A DNA stretch of 64,000 nucleotides from Rufibacter ruber (lineage in GTDB: Bacteria > Bacteroidota > Bacteroidia > Cytophagales > Hymenobacteraceae), in the NCBI RefSeq assembly GCF_001647275.1, contig NZ_LRMM01000025.1:1-64000 (forward strand), read 5' to 3'. Shown one piece after another: positions 1 to 9,027 of this stretch. The position numbers and the translations under genes were made by a program. Numbering within the stretch: position 1 is the first letter of the stretch; the number at the start of each line of letters is the position of its first letter. A model generated the notes under the pieces. The model did not search any database, was not told the origin of the DNA, and saw only the letters and a list, made by a program, of their open reading frames with translations.

Positions 1-7
1 TTCGGAT

Positions 8-48
8 TCTGTTTTTGGCTAAAAGTTTCAAAACAGCGAAAAACAGAA
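8..48. repeat. dispersed palindrome, copy 1
   Basis: An imperfect inverted repeat built on the arms TCTGTTTTT and AAAAACAGA, with an inner AAAGTTTC-type loop. It belongs to the host intergenic palindrome family whose best copy is at 7477-7523, and it lies upstream of the PAS histidine kinase. Confidence 0.6.
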
Positions 49-122
49 ACTATAGAGGAAAAGTGCTGTTTGATTTGTAATTTCAGGAAAACGCCTCCAG
101 ATTTGAGCCCCTGCTTTTAAAT

Positions 123-3100
123 ATGACTCCTGTACCAGCCGCTGCCACTGCATTGGATTTACTGCCTGTCATGCGGGCATTGCCTGGATTGTACCTGTTC
201 CTCTCCCCAGACTTAACCATTCTGGAGGCCACAGAGGCCTACCTTGCCGCCACCTTAAAAGACCGCTCCATTATAGGCAGGCGCCTGTTTGAAGTATACC
301 CAGACAACCCAGATGCGCCTGAAGCCAACGGCAGCCTGAACCTGCGCCAGTCCCTTGAACGTGCCTACACCCATAAAGTGCCCCACAGAATGGAGGTACA
401 ACGGTATGATGTAACCAGACCGGCAGAGCTGGGTGGGGGCTTTGAGGAAAAATACTGGCAGCCCCTCAACACCCCCGTTCTGGATGCCGCCGGCGAAGAG
501 GTTCTGTACCTGATTCACCAGGTGGAAGACGTGACCTTGGAATACAAGGAACGGTACGCCCAGCAAAAGATAGCCAAAGACAATCTGGAGCGGTCTGAAC
601 TGATTGCCAAAGCCACCAATGACGTGATCTGGGACTGGAACCTGCTAAATGACACCATCTGGTGGAATGACGGCTTTAAAACCACCTTCGGCTATAAGGA
701 AGAAGACATTGAGAAGGACATCAACTCCTGGTACGGCCGCATTCACCCAGATGAGGCCGAGCGGGTGGTCCAAAGCATTCACGCAGTTATTGACCACGGC
801 GGCACCCACTGGCAGGACGAATACAGTTTTAGAAAGGCAGACGGCACGTACGCAGACATTCTGGACCGGGGCATTGTAGCCCGTGATGCGTCTGGCAAAC
901 CCGTACGCATGATAGGCGCCATGCTGGATATTACAGAGAAGAACCGGTATGCGGCAGAGCTAAAAGCCAGTGAGCAGCACGTGCGGGCCCTGTTAGAAGG
1001 CATTCCGGAGATTGCGTGGGTAGCCCGCGCTGACGGCTATATCTATTATTACAACAAGGCTTGGTATCAATATACCGGCAACCAGCGGCCAGATGAGGGC
1101 TGGGATCATATCTTTCACCCAGATGACTTAGAAGCCACCCTGTTAAAATGGTCCCACTCGCTGAAAACCGGGGAAAACTATATCAACCAGGCCCGGCTAA
1201 AACGGGCCCAAGACGGGCAGTTCCGCTGGTTTACCATGTTGGCCACCCCGTTGCGTGATGAACAAGGCAAGATACAGTCCTGGATTGGGGTAGACACAGA
1301 CATACAGGAACAGAAAGACATTCAGCAGCACCTACGGGAGCGGGATGAATACGTGCAGCGCATGCTGGCCCAGGCGCCTGTGCAGTTTGCGGTGATCAAG
1401 GGCGAACAATGGATCGTTGATTTTGCCACCCCTAACTTTAAGATCTTGGTGGGCGGCCGTGATATTGTAGGCAAACCTTACAAAGAGGCGCTCCCAGAAC
1501 TGCAGGAGCAAGGCTTCTTTGACATCATGGAGCGGGTTTATTCTACGGGCAGATTGTACCGTGGCAATGAACATCCGGTTTATCTGGACCGCAACGGCAG
1601 CGGCACCCTGGAATTAGGGTACTTTGATTACATCTACCAGCCTCTTTTCAGCCCAGACAACCAGGTAGAAGGCGTTATGATTCTGGTGGTGGAGGTCACT
1701 GAGCGGGTACTGGCCAAGCAGGAGACCGAAAAACTCACCGGCGCGCTGCAGTCATCCCATGACCGTATCAAGAGCATTCTGGATGCGTTGCCGCACATGA
1801 CCTTTACCGCCCGCCCAGATGGGTACATTGACTATTACAGCCAACGGTGGTACAATTTCTTAGGAGGGTCGCAAAAAGAATTGATTGGCTGGCGCTGGGA
1901 AGATTACGTGCACCCAGAAGATTGGGAGGCGACCATTGCCAGCTGGCGGCATTCTCTGGCCACTGGTCATGATTTCGCTATTGAGAACAGGTGGTTCTCT
2001 GTAGATCAAGGTGGTTACCGGTGGTATCTGGTGAGGGCGGTTCCTGTACGGGATGCAGAAGGCCAGATCACCATGTGGGTAGGTTCTAACACAGACATAC
2101 ATGACCAGAAACAGATGCTGCTGGCGCTGCAGGAAAGCACAGAGCATTTCCGGTTCCTGGCAGACAGCATGCCCCAGCTGGTTTGGACCACAGACCCATA
2201 CGGGTTCCATGACTATTTTAACCAGCGCTGGGTAGACTACACCGGCTATGATGTGGAAGCCAGCAAAGGCACGCAAATGTGGAACAACCTATTACACCCA
2301 GATGACCAGGAGCGGGCATCTGCCCGGTGGCAGTATTCCCTGGAAACCGGAGAACCCTACCAGGTAGAATACAGGTTCAGACGGGCCTCTGACGGGGAAT
2401 GGCGCTGGTTCTTAGGCCGGGCCCTTCCTATGCGTGATGCAGAGGGCAACATTCTCCGGTGGTTTGGCACCTGTACAGACATTGAGGAGCAGAAGCGGGA
2501 TGAGGAACTCATGGCCCAGACCAACCGGGAGCTGCGCAGCATCAATGAAGACCTGGACAGCTTTGTGTACACGGCGTCGCATGACCTCAAGCTGCCCATC
2601 ATCAACATGGCGGGCATCTTCAAAGAGCTCACCAAAAACGCCACGTTCCATGACCCGGATGCAGAGCTGCTCATAAGCATGTTTGACAAGGCCCTGAACC
2701 AGATCAACGCCACCATCTCTGACCTGGCTGAGATTGTAAAGGTGCAGAAGAACATCAACGCCCACCGGGATGAAATTGAGCTGCATGACCTGCTAGACGA
2801 AGTCACGCTCAGCATCAAAGACATGGTAAAAGAGTCACAGGCGCAGCTGTACGTAGATTTCAAAGAGGTTCCCCAGGTGATCTTCTCCCGGGTAAACCTG
2901 AAAAGCATCTTGTACAACCTGATCAGCAACGCCATTAAGTACCGCTCACCGGAGCGCCCGCCGGCCGTACACCTCAAAACTGAAAGACACGGTGATTTTA
3001 TCAGGCTCACCATTCAAGACAACGGGCTGGGCATTGACCTTGAGAAGTACGGCAGCAAGGTGTTCCAGATGTTCAAACGGTTCCATAACCACGTGGCGGG

Positions 3101-3239
3101 TTCAGGCCTTGGCCTCTACATCATTAACCGCATTGTGCAGAAAAACGGCGGCTACATTGAGTTGCAGAGCGAGGTGGGCAAAGGGACTACCTTCCAGATC
3201 TACATGAAAGAAGCGTCTGAACCCTTGGGGGAAGAATAA
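123..3239 (+). CDS. PAS-rich sensor histidine kinase
   Basis: A 1038-residue cytosolic-looking hybrid of stacked sensor modules and a kinase core. About six PAS/PAC-type modules follow one another (roughly residues 10-140, 155-275, 285-405, 410-535, 545-665 and 675-795); most end in a PAC-like G-x-x-x-DI-x-E/D-Q-K stretch. The HisKA helix carries the phospho-acceptor in the string TASHDLKLPI (His about 820). The ATPase domain shows the N box (NLISNAIKYR), the G1 box (IQDNGLGID) and the G2 box (GSGLGLYI). I see no signal peptide, no membrane helix and no fused receiver, so the ligand is probably cytosolic and the partner regulator is encoded elsewhere. It appears to be transcribed alone. The family is certain; the stimulus is unknown. 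Confidence 0.95.
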   Translation: MTPVPAAATALDLLPVMRALPGLYLFLSPDLTILEATEAYLAATLKDRSIIGRRLFEVYPDNPDAPEANGSLNLRQSLERAYTHKVPHRMEVQRYDVTRPAELGGGFEEKYWQPLNTPVLDAAGEEVLYLIHQVEDVTLEYKERYAQQKIAKDNLERSELIAKATNDVIWDWNLLNDTIWWNDGFKTTFGYKEEDIEKDINSWYGRIHPDEAERVVQSIHAVIDHGGTHWQDEYSFRKADGTYADILDRGIVARDASGKPVRMIGAMLDITEKNRYAAELKASEQHVRALLEGIPEIAWVARADGYIYYYNKAWYQYTGNQRPDEGWDHIFHPDDLEATLLKWSHSLKTGENYINQARLKRAQDGQFRWFTMLATPLRDEQGKIQSWIGVDTDIQEQKDIQQHLRERDEYVQRMLAQAPVQFAVIKGEQWIVDFATPNFKILVGGRDIVGKPYKEALPELQEQGFFDIMERVYSTGRLYRGNEHPVYLDRNGSGTLELGYFDYIYQPLFSPDNQVEGVMILVVEVTERVLAKQETEKLTGALQSSHDRIKSILDALPHMTFTARPDGYIDYYSQRWYNFLGGSQKELIGWRWEDYVHPEDWEATIASWRHSLATGHDFAIENRWFSVDQGGYRWYLVRAVPVRDAEGQITMWVGSNTDIHDQKQMLLALQESTEHFRFLADSMPQLVWTTDPYGFHDYFNQRWVDYTGYDVEASKGTQMWNNLLHPDDQERASARWQYSLETGEPYQVEYRFRRASDGEWRWFLGRALPMRDAEGNILRWFGTCTDIEEQKRDEELMAQTNRELRSINEDLDSFVYTASHDLKLPIINMAGIFKELTKNATFHDPDAELLISMFDKALNQINATISDLAEIVKVQKNINAHRDEIELHDLLDEVTLSIKDMVKESQAQLYVDFKEVPQVIFSRVNLKSILYNLISNAIKYRSPERPPAVHLKTERHGDFIRLTIQDNGLGIDLEKYGSKVFQMFKRFHNHVAGSGLGLYIINRIVQKNGGYIELQSEVGKGTTFQIYMKEASEPLGEE

Positions 3240-3256
3240 ACGCCTCGCTCTGTAGA

Positions 3257-3416
3257 GAGCAGGTGTACATGTGTCTTCTGCGCGGCAAACGGGCCGCAAA
3301 AGAACCTGACCTGGCGGTTGCCTCGCCCCATAGCGCCGCTTTGCTGCCCTAAAAACACTGGAGAAGAACCTTTGGCTCCCCGTTTTGGCCTGCAAAGGCA
3401 AAAGTTGAACAAGCTC
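3257..3416. repeat. 160 bp inverted-end element, copy A
   Basis: A noncoding segment colinear with 17067-17226: both copies are 160 bp and share blocks such as GCAAACGGG, CAAAAGAACCTGAC, CCATAGC, AGAACCTTT and GCTCCCCGTTTT in the same order. The left end (GAGC...GCAAACGGG) is roughly the reverse complement of the right end (CCCCGTTTT...AAGCTC). This looks like a miniature inverted-repeat element or a structured RNA family. No protein is encoded. Confidence 0.65.
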
Positions 3417-3421
3417 TAAAA

Positions 3422-3456
3422 CAAAAGGCCGCTGGTGCACCACCAACGGCCTTTTG
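3422..3456 (+). terminator. strong hairpin after kinase region
   Basis: A 16 bp stem with one mismatch (CAAAAGGCCG...CGGCCTTTTG) and a three-base loop. It lies about 180 bases after the kinase stop codon and before the low-complexity gene. The T-run inside the stem fits a factor-independent terminator working in either direction. Confidence 0.6.
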
Positions 3457-3947
3457 CGGCATGCCCGCCGGGGCATTATTTCCTTTAACAGAAGCAGGAA
3501 CCTTTACAGGCAGCTACTTTTCTCTGAGACTGGGGAATACCAAGATACACTCCAGCCTTTCAGGCAGAACCAGGGGCTGCTCAGGCAGCCGGGGCAACGG
3601 GTACCTCCTGCTGCGGGGCCCAGGTTTGCCCTTGCACCGTAACAGGTGCGGCAGATCTTACTGCTGCGTGCGCAAAACCAGAGACTACCAGAAAAAACAG
3701 CAGGAATATGCCCAGCAGAGGTAGATATCTTTTCATAAAAACAGGAAAATCAGGTTATTTCTCCCTCATACTGGTTTGGTTAAGAAAGGTTTGGCGGCAA
3801 CTCCTGTTTTTAAGCTGTTTTCAAAAAATACGTACAAAACGCACCTCCCCGCCTCCCTTGCTTAACCCTCTGCCTAGGCTATCGTACATTCTACTACGCC
3901 GGTTCCAGTGCGGAGCGGGCACAGAGAAAACCTTAACCCATACTGAC
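3457..3947. other. noncoding stretch upstream of low-complexity gene
   Basis: About 490 bases with no convincing gene. Short open frames here have no recognisable protein character and overlap each other. A promoter for the downstream gene is expected, but I cannot point to a clear TAnnTTTG box. Confidence 0.4.
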
Positions 3948-4964
3948 ATGCAGAATAATAAGAGCAATCACACCTCTCCTGACCTAGGCAAAGAGACGGA
4001 GAACCACCAGATAGGCCGTGAGCTGTACAACCGTGACCAGCAGCACCGCCAACCAAACCAACGCGCCCAGGGCAACGACTGGAACAACGGCAATAATTTC
4101 CATACCGGCTACAGCAACCAGAGCCGCAGCCACTTTCCGGAAGACACGCACCAGCGCACCACCAACGCAGACTGGGGCGGAAGCCGTGACAAACACTACG
4201 GTGACCGGGAGTACAGCACTTACCGCAACCCCAACAACCTGAACTACGGGGACGGCCGCGGCCACAGCTCCCGCTCGGGGTTTGAGAACAACCAGCAGCC
4301 GGGCAACCGCAGCCAGCAGAACTACAGCGGCAACCAGTATAGCAGCAACAACCAGCACACGCACTTCTCCCCCTACGGAGACGGCCGCGGCAACTACTCT
4401 GCGCGCCAGGACTCCTACGGCCAGGGCCGGGGCAATGACCGTGTCCACTCAGAAGACCAGCTTTCGCGGCAGCGCCGCCTTGATGACTCCAATGAAAACT
4501 ACTACCGCGGCGGGTACATGGACTCCCGGGGCGTGCGCCAGGAGCTGCCCAACCCAGACAGCAACCCGTACAATGAGTACCCAGGGTCACGCAGCCGCTT
4601 TAAAGATGATGACTACCGCTACGGCTCCGGCAACCACACCTGGTATGAGGAGCGCCGCTATACCGCCAATGACGGCCGCAGCCGTGACCGGGACAAAGGC
4701 GCCATCTTAGGCGAAATGGGCGAAGGCGTAAGAGAGGCCTGGCAAGACATGAAGCAGGGCGCCCAGAACCTCTGGAACCGGTCTACCGGCAACCGCCATG
4801 ACAATGACCAGTCAGCTGACCGCCGCAGTGGCAACCGCCATGACTATGAGTACCGTGACCGCCGTGACCGCGGCAATGAAAGCGGCCCGCGCTGGTCAGA
4901 TGAAACAGACTCAGGAGATGACTCCTTCTTTTACAGTGGCAACCGCAACCCGCGCTACTACTAG
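3948..4964 (+). CDS. low-complexity N/R/G/D/Y-rich disordered protein
   Basis: A 338-residue protein almost entirely made of Asn, Arg, Gly, Asp, Ser, Gln and Tyr, with no signal peptide and no known fold. YGDGRG-type units recur (about residues 90-100 and 140-150), and RNRHDN/RNRHDY-like units recur near the end. One amphipathic stretch about residues 255-285 (ILGEMGEGVREAWQDMKQGA) could form a helix; YtxH/CsbD-like stress proteins have short helices of this sort, but this is only a resemblance. The open frame extends further upstream, but the ATG at 3948 is the first start giving the characteristic composition. It precedes a very small membrane protein by 24 bases. Function unknown; a stress or desiccation role is a guess. 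Confidence 0.75.
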   Translation: MQNNKSNHTSPDLGKETENHQIGRELYNRDQQHRQPNQRAQGNDWNNGNNFHTGYSNQSRSHFPEDTHQRTTNADWGGSRDKHYGDREYSTYRNPNNLNYGDGRGHSSRSGFENNQQPGNRSQQNYSGNQYSSNNQHTHFSPYGDGRGNYSARQDSYGQGRGNDRVHSEDQLSRQRRLDDSNENYYRGGYMDSRGVRQELPNPDSNPYNEYPGSRSRFKDDDYRYGSGNHTWYEERRYTANDGRSRDRDKGAILGEMGEGVREAWQDMKQGAQNLWNRSTGNRHDNDQSADRRSGNRHDYEYRDRRDRGNESGPRWSDETDSGDDSFFYSGNRNPRYY

Positions 4965-4988
4965 TAGCACGGCCAAAGCGACAACAAG

Positions 4989-5102
4989 ATGAAAACCATT
5001 ATGATTGCAATGCTCCTGACCGGCCTGGCCGGCGCCATCTTGCTCCTCAGCCTTCTTCCCCCGCCAGAGGAGCCTGGCCATGAGCCGCTACTTGCCCCAT
5101 AA
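4989..5102 (+). CDS. 37-residue single-pass membrane peptide
   Basis: A small frame starting at ATG 4989 and ending TAA 5102. Residues 1-22 form a hydrophobic helix rich in Ile, Leu, Met, Gly and Ala; a Pro/Glu tail follows. It lies 24 bases after the low-complexity protein and directly before a good terminator, so it is probably the last gene of that unit. No family recognised. The context (spacing and terminator) is the main support. Confidence 0.5.
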   Translation: MKTIMIAMLLTGLAGAILLLSLLPPPEEPGHEPLLAP

Positions 5103-5115
5103 AACACCTTCTTGA

Positions 5116-5149
5116 GAAGCCGGAACTTTTTAGCTCCGGCTTCTTTTGT
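5116..5149 (+). terminator. factor-independent terminator
   Basis: Stem GAAGCCGGA / TCCGGCTTC with a loop of about ten bases, followed by a T-rich tail, just after the small membrane peptide. Confidence 0.8.
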
Positions 5150-5305
5150 TAAGAACAGAGACATTCCCCTTTTGAAACGGGGCAGCCCCCCAACCGCTGT
5201 GGCAGGAATGAAGGGCTTGTCAGATTGCCCAACCTTCCTTTCAGCAAAACAGGAAGGCACGGTTCTGTAGAAAGGGTTCTGTTTGTCATCTGCGCCCAGG
5301 CTTGG

Positions 5306-5356
5306 CCGTTTTTTGTTTTTGGCCTGTTTTCCTGAAAACAGGCAAGAACAGAACGG
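5306..5356. repeat. dispersed palindrome, copy 2
   Basis: Inner arms GCCTGTTTTC / GAAAACAGGC form a clean inverted repeat; outer arms CCGTT / AACGG extend it. Same family as 7477-7523. Confidence 0.65.
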
Positions 5357-5445
5357 GTGCAGGTGTTCCTTCGGCCTGCGGCCGAAACAAACTTCACCTA
5401 ACGTGCCTGGTCTATTTTAGAAACTTATTGCACAGAGAATACCCC

Positions 5446-6024
5446 ATGCTCCCTGACCTGCTCACCCAGATACGCGCCTGCCAGATCTGCGCCGCCCAAC
5501 TGCCCCATGCGCCCCGCCCCGTGCTCAGGGCGTCTGAGACGGCTACGCTCATGATTGTGGGGCAGGCGCCGGGCACCAAAGTACACGCCACCGGCATTCC
5601 CTGGAACGACCAGAGCGGCAAACGCCTCAGGCAGTGGCTGGGGCTCACGCCCCAGGAATTCTATGACGAGCGCAAAATTGCCATTGTGCCCACCGGCTTC
5701 TGTTTTCCGGGCACCGGTAAGAACGGAGACTTACCGCCCCGCCCTGAGTGTTTCCGGCATTGGCACCCGCAGCTACTGCCCTTGCTGCCCAACATCCGGC
5801 TCACGCTGCTCATAGGCGCTTATGCGCAGCAGGCGTTTTTAGGCACCAGGGCCAAGGCCAACCTCACAGAGACGGTGGCCGCCTGGCAGGAGTACCTGCC
5901 AACGTACCTTCCGCTGCCCCACCCCTCGCCCAGAAACATGGCCTGGTTCAAGCGGCACCCCCTGTTTGAGCGCGAAGTGGTGCCCGCCCTGCAGGAGATG
6001 GTGCAGGCGGTCTTGCCCCAGTAG
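5446..6024 (+). CDS. uracil-DNA glycosylase superfamily protein
   Basis: A 192-residue protein of the family 4/5-like glycosylase group, which removes uracil from DNA and usually carries a 4Fe-4S cluster. Visible signatures are an N-terminal CQIC pair, a GQAPG motif (motif A) followed by GIPWNDQSGKRL, two later Cys residues (in FCFPG and PECFRHW) that could complete the cluster, and the HPSPRN motif near residue 165 (motif B). The ATG at 5446 gives the expected short N-terminus before CQIC; the longer frame upstream runs through a palindromic repeat and is unlikely. Single gene, followed closely by the aminotransferase gene. Confidence 0.85.
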   Translation: MLPDLLTQIRACQICAAQLPHAPRPVLRASETATLMIVGQAPGTKVHATGIPWNDQSGKRLRQWLGLTPQEFYDERKIAIVPTGFCFPGTGKNGDLPPRPECFRHWHPQLLPLLPNIRLTLLIGAYAQQAFLGTRAKANLTETVAAWQEYLPTYLPLPHPSPRNMAWFKRHPLFEREVVPALQEMVQAVLPQ

Positions 6025-6040
6025 TAGATGGCCGCTTGCC

Positions 6041-6078
6041 GTTTTTTGCCTATTTTCACGAAAACAGGTCAAAAACAG
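6041..6078. repeat. dispersed palindrome, copy 3
   Basis: Arms GTTTTTTGCCTATTTTC / GAAAACAGGTCAAAAAC, imperfect. It ends right against the ATG of the aminotransferase, so it would form the mRNA leader of that gene if transcribed from upstream. Confidence 0.55.
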
Positions 6079-7227
6079 ATGTCCCTCTCCTTTCAGAGCA
6101 AACTGCCTCACGTGGGCACCACCATTTTCTCTACCATGAGCCAGCTGGCGCAGCAGCACGGTGCCATCAACCTGTCACAGGGTTTCCCAGACTTCCACTG
6201 CCCGCCAGCATTGGTGGAGCTGGTTTCTGAGGCCATGCGCCAGGGGCACAACCAGTATGCGCCCAGCCACGGCATAGTCATGCTGAGGCAGCAGATAAGC
6301 CGCAAGACTGAGTGGCTGTATGGCCACCGTGCCAACCCAGACACAGAGGTTACCGTCACCTCCGGGGCCACAGAGGCGCTGTTTGCCGCTATTGCCGCCG
6401 TGGTACACCCGGGAGACGAGGTGCTGGTGCTGGAGCCTTGTTATGACTCGTATGTGCCGGCTATTGAGCTGAGCGGCGGGGTGCCCGTTTTTGTGCCCCT
6501 CACCTTTCCTGACTATTCTGTTGACTGGCAGCTGGTAGAGGAGAAACTATCTGCCAAGACCCGCCTGCTGATCATCAACTCGCCGCACAACCCCAGCGGG
6601 GCGGTATGGCAAAGAGCAGACCTGGAGGCGTTGGCAAATCTGGCAGACCAGTACCCGTTCCTGATTCTGAGCGATGAGGTGTATGAGCACATGGTGTTTG
6701 ACGGGCAGCCGCACCAGAGCCTGCTCACGGTTCCGGCGTTGGCTGAGCGGGCGTTTGTGGTCTCGTCCTTCGGGAAGACCTACCACACCACCGGTTGGAA
6801 GGTGGGCTACTGCCTTGCGCCCGCGGCCTTGACGGTTGAGTTCAGAAAAGTACACCAGTACCTCACCTTCAGCACCGCCACGCCCTTTCAGCACGCCATT
6901 GCCGCTTTTCTGGAGCAGCAGGAGCACTATCTGGCGCTGCCGCAGTTCTACCAGCAGAAGCGGGACTTGTTCAGGGAGCTGCTGCGGCCCTCCAAATTTG
7001 ACCTGCTCCCCTGCGCCGGCACGTACTTTCAGTTGGCGCGCTATGACCAGCTCTCTGATCTGCCAGACGTAGATTTCTCCCAGTGGCTCACCAGAGAAGC
7101 GGGCGTGGCCGTGATCCCGGTCTCCGTGTTCCACCATGACGGCCAAGACCACCGCGTAATCAGGTTCTGCTTTGCCAAGAAGGAGGAGACACTGCGGGCG
7201 GCGGCAGAGCGGCTGTGCCGGTTGTAA
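6079..7227 (+). CDS. methionine/aromatic aminotransferase (class I/II)
   Basis: A 382-residue PLP enzyme of the kynurenine aminotransferase/YbdL group, which transaminates methionine, glutamine or aromatic amino acids with keto acids. Signatures are NLSQGFPDF near the start, SGATEALFAAI, NSPHNPSG, SDEVYEH and the PLP lysine in SSFGKTYHTTGWKVGY. ATG 6079 gives a start aligned with the family; the frame upstream is only the palindrome. A nitrilase of the omega-amidase type lies 1 kb downstream (8188-8961), a pair known to work together in methionine salvage and in the repair of glutamine-derived keto acids; that link is inference here. Confidence 0.9.
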   Translation: MSLSFQSKLPHVGTTIFSTMSQLAQQHGAINLSQGFPDFHCPPALVELVSEAMRQGHNQYAPSHGIVMLRQQISRKTEWLYGHRANPDTEVTVTSGATEALFAAIAAVVHPGDEVLVLEPCYDSYVPAIELSGGVPVFVPLTFPDYSVDWQLVEEKLSAKTRLLIINSPHNPSGAVWQRADLEALANLADQYPFLILSDEVYEHMVFDGQPHQSLLTVPALAERAFVVSSFGKTYHTTGWKVGYCLAPAALTVEFRKVHQYLTFSTATPFQHAIAAFLEQQEHYLALPQFYQQKRDLFRELLRPSKFDLLPCAGTYFQLARYDQLSDLPDVDFSQWLTREAGVAVIPVSVFHHDGQDHRVIRFCFAKKEETLRAAAERLCRL

Positions 7228-7267
7228 GAGAGTTCTGAGTTCTGAGTCTTGAGTTCAGCGCCCTTAG

Positions 7268-7313
7268 TCTGTTTTCGGCCTGTTTTTGGGAAATCAGGCT
7301 GAAAACAGGCAGA
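7268..7313. repeat. dispersed palindrome, copy 4
   Basis: Arms TCTGTTTTCGGCCTG and CAGGCTGAAAACAGGCAGA, imperfect, after the aminotransferase gene. It may also act as a terminator. Confidence 0.6.
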
Positions 7314-7476
7314 TTCCACTGGCCTTGTAGAACCTTAAGCCCCTACTATGCCCAGTAGAAACCCTTGGCTACCACTCTGCACAGAATAAATACCGCAGGG
7401 GGTAGGCGCTTGTGGTTGCCCTTGTAGGTTTTTCACCGTTAGAACAACCCCAAGGGCCTGCCCCTGCTGGCCTCAA

Positions 7477-7523
7477 TTTCTGTTTTGGGGCTGTTTTTCT
7501 AAAAACAGCCCCAAAACAGAAAC
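7477..7523. repeat. dispersed palindrome, copy 5 (type copy)
   Basis: The best copy of the family: outer arms TTTCTGTTTTGGGGCTG / CAGCCCCAAAACAGAAA pair perfectly around a short TTTTTCTAAAAA centre. It lies just downstream of the minus-strand nucleotidase gene and so could terminate it. Confidence 0.8.
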
Positions 7524-7526
7524 CTT

Positions 7527-8066
7527 CTACAACAGTTTCTCAGCCACCTCCCGCCAGGAGTTCACGCGCTCAAACTCCAGAATGTTCACGTTGTGGGTAG
7601 AGGTGAAGAGCAGTTTCCTTTCCCCTGAGAAGGTGATCAGGTTTTTGGCCCGGTCGTCAATCATGATGTCAGCGCCAATAATGCTTTTGTCACCGCAGAG
7701 CACCATGTTCTTCCAGCTAATGAACGGGAAGTGGTCATGCAGCCAGTCAAACTTGTCAATGAGTGAATTTCTGAACTCCATGCCGGCGCTTACTATGAAC
7801 ACCTCATATTTCTCCGTGAGGGCTTTGATGACTTCCTGGCTGTCTGGGATCACCTTCAGGTCCCTGAAGAAACCTTCGGCGTTGATGTACTCCCACACCT
7901 TGTCTTTGTGCTCCTCCGGCACAGCCTCGTAGACCTCCTTGCCATGCAGTGCCTCCAGGGTGAGTTCCAGGGCGCAGTCGCGGTTGTAGAGCTCAATGAA
8001 TTTATCAATAGGGTCAGCCATGACCTCATCCATGTCAATGGCAATTTTTTTCTTCTGGTACTCCAT
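7527..8066 (-). CDS. 5'(3')-deoxyribonucleotidase (NT5C-like)
   Basis: A 179-residue HAD-superfamily phosphatase, expected to remove phosphate from deoxyribonucleoside monophosphates and help balance nucleotide pools. HAD motif I is IDMDEVMADP (nucleophile Asp and acid/base Asp), motif II is the Ser in FIVSAG, and motif IV is DIMIDDR. The start at 8066 (MEYQKKKIAIDMDE) puts motif I close to the N-terminus as in the family. Divergent from the nitrilase gene, with about 120 bases between them; palindrome copy 5 abuts its 3' end. Confidence 0.85.
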   Translation of the reverse strand: MEYQKKKIAIDMDEVMADPIDKFIELYNRDCALELTLEALHGKEVYEAVPEEHKDKVWEYINAEGFFRDLKVIPDSQEVIKALTEKYEVFIVSAGMEFRNSLIDKFDWLHDHFPFISWKNMVLCGDKSIIGADIMIDDRAKNLITFSGERKLLFTSTHNVNILEFERVNSWREVAEKLL

Positions 8067-8187
8067 GCGGCTGTATTTCGGTTTTGAGAAAGTCCCTACC
8101 TTTATCGGGATTGAAGTCAGTAAGTTACCTTTTCTACTCAAAACCAGTAAATCATAATTCCCAATTCCTAATTCTCAATTAATTAAA

Positions 8188-8961
8188 ATGGCTGACCTGC
8201 GCGTTACCCTTATCCAAAGCGACCTGCACTGGCATGATGCCGCCGCCAACCGGGCAAAGCTCCAGCAGAAAATAGAGGAGGTGCCTGGCAGCGACCTGAT
8301 TGTGCTGCCAGAGATGTTTACCACGGGCTTCAGCATGGAGGCACCGGCCTTGGCCGAACCCATGAGTGGGGAGTCTGTGAACTGGATGCGCCTCATGGCC
8401 AGGCGGCAAAACGCAGTGATCATGGGCAGCCTGATCATTGCCGAGCACGGGCACTACTACAACCGCCTGATCTGGATGCGGCCAGACGGCACCCACGCCC
8501 AGTATGACAAGCGCCACCTGTTCAGAATGGCCGGCGAATGTGAGGCGTACACCCCCGGCAAAGACCGCCTGCTTGTAGAACTGAACGGCTGGCGCATCTG
8601 CCCGTTGGTGTGCTATGACCTGCGGTTCCCGGTTTTCTCCCGCAACACGCCCATTGCCTATGATGTGCTTATCTACATTGCCAGCTGGCCCAGCCGGCGG
8701 CGGCTGGCGTGGCAGACGCTCCTGAAAGCCCGCGCCATTGAGAACCTGGCGTTCTGTATTGGCGTGAACCGCGTTGGTCAGGATGGCAACGGCCACGCGT
8801 ATGCCGGTGATTCTGCCGCGTACAACCTTCTGGGGGAGGAACTGGCGCACCATGAGCATGAGGAAGCCACCACCACCGTCACCCTCTCCCGCGCGCACCT
8901 GGAGGAAACCCGTCAAAAACTGCCCTGGCATATAGACGCAGATGCGTTTACGCTTTTGTAG
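8188..8961 (+). CDS. carbon-nitrogen hydrolase, omega-amidase type
   Basis: A 257-residue nitrilase-superfamily hydrolase close to YafV/NIT2, which hydrolyses alpha-ketoglutaramate and alpha-ketosuccinamate. The catalytic triad is visible as Glu in VLPEMFTTGF (about residue 42), Lys in YDKRHLF (about 112) and Cys in LVCYDLRFPV (about 148). Length fits the family. The partner enzyme in the known pathway is a glutamine/methionine aminotransferase, and one is encoded at 6079-7227. Confidence 0.9.
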   Translation: MADLRVTLIQSDLHWHDAAANRAKLQQKIEEVPGSDLIVLPEMFTTGFSMEAPALAEPMSGESVNWMRLMARRQNAVIMGSLIIAEHGHYYNRLIWMRPDGTHAQYDKRHLFRMAGECEAYTPGKDRLLVELNGWRICPLVCYDLRFPVFSRNTPIAYDVLIYIASWPSRRRLAWQTLLKARAIENLAFCIGVNRVGQDGNGHAYAGDSAAYNLLGEELAHHEHEEATTTVTLSRAHLEETRQKLPWHIDADAFTLL

Positions 8962-8975
8962 CAGAATAGGCAGAT

Positions 8976-9021
8976 TTTCTGTTTTGGAGCCGTTTTCTTA
9001 AAAACAGCTCCAAAACAGGAA
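8976..9021. repeat. dispersed palindrome, copy 6
   Basis: Arms TTTCTGTTTTGGAGC / GCTCCAAAACAGGAA. The GGAGC/GCTCC pair replaces the GGGGC/GCCCC of copy 5, a compensated change that keeps pairing. It sits between two convergent genes. Confidence 0.75.
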
Positions 9022-9027
9022 CCAACG

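Noticed and set aside
3461-3724. Plus-strand frames of 60-90 codons after the kinase
   Set aside because: Composition is not protein-like, frames overlap, and the region starts in a terminator hairpin.
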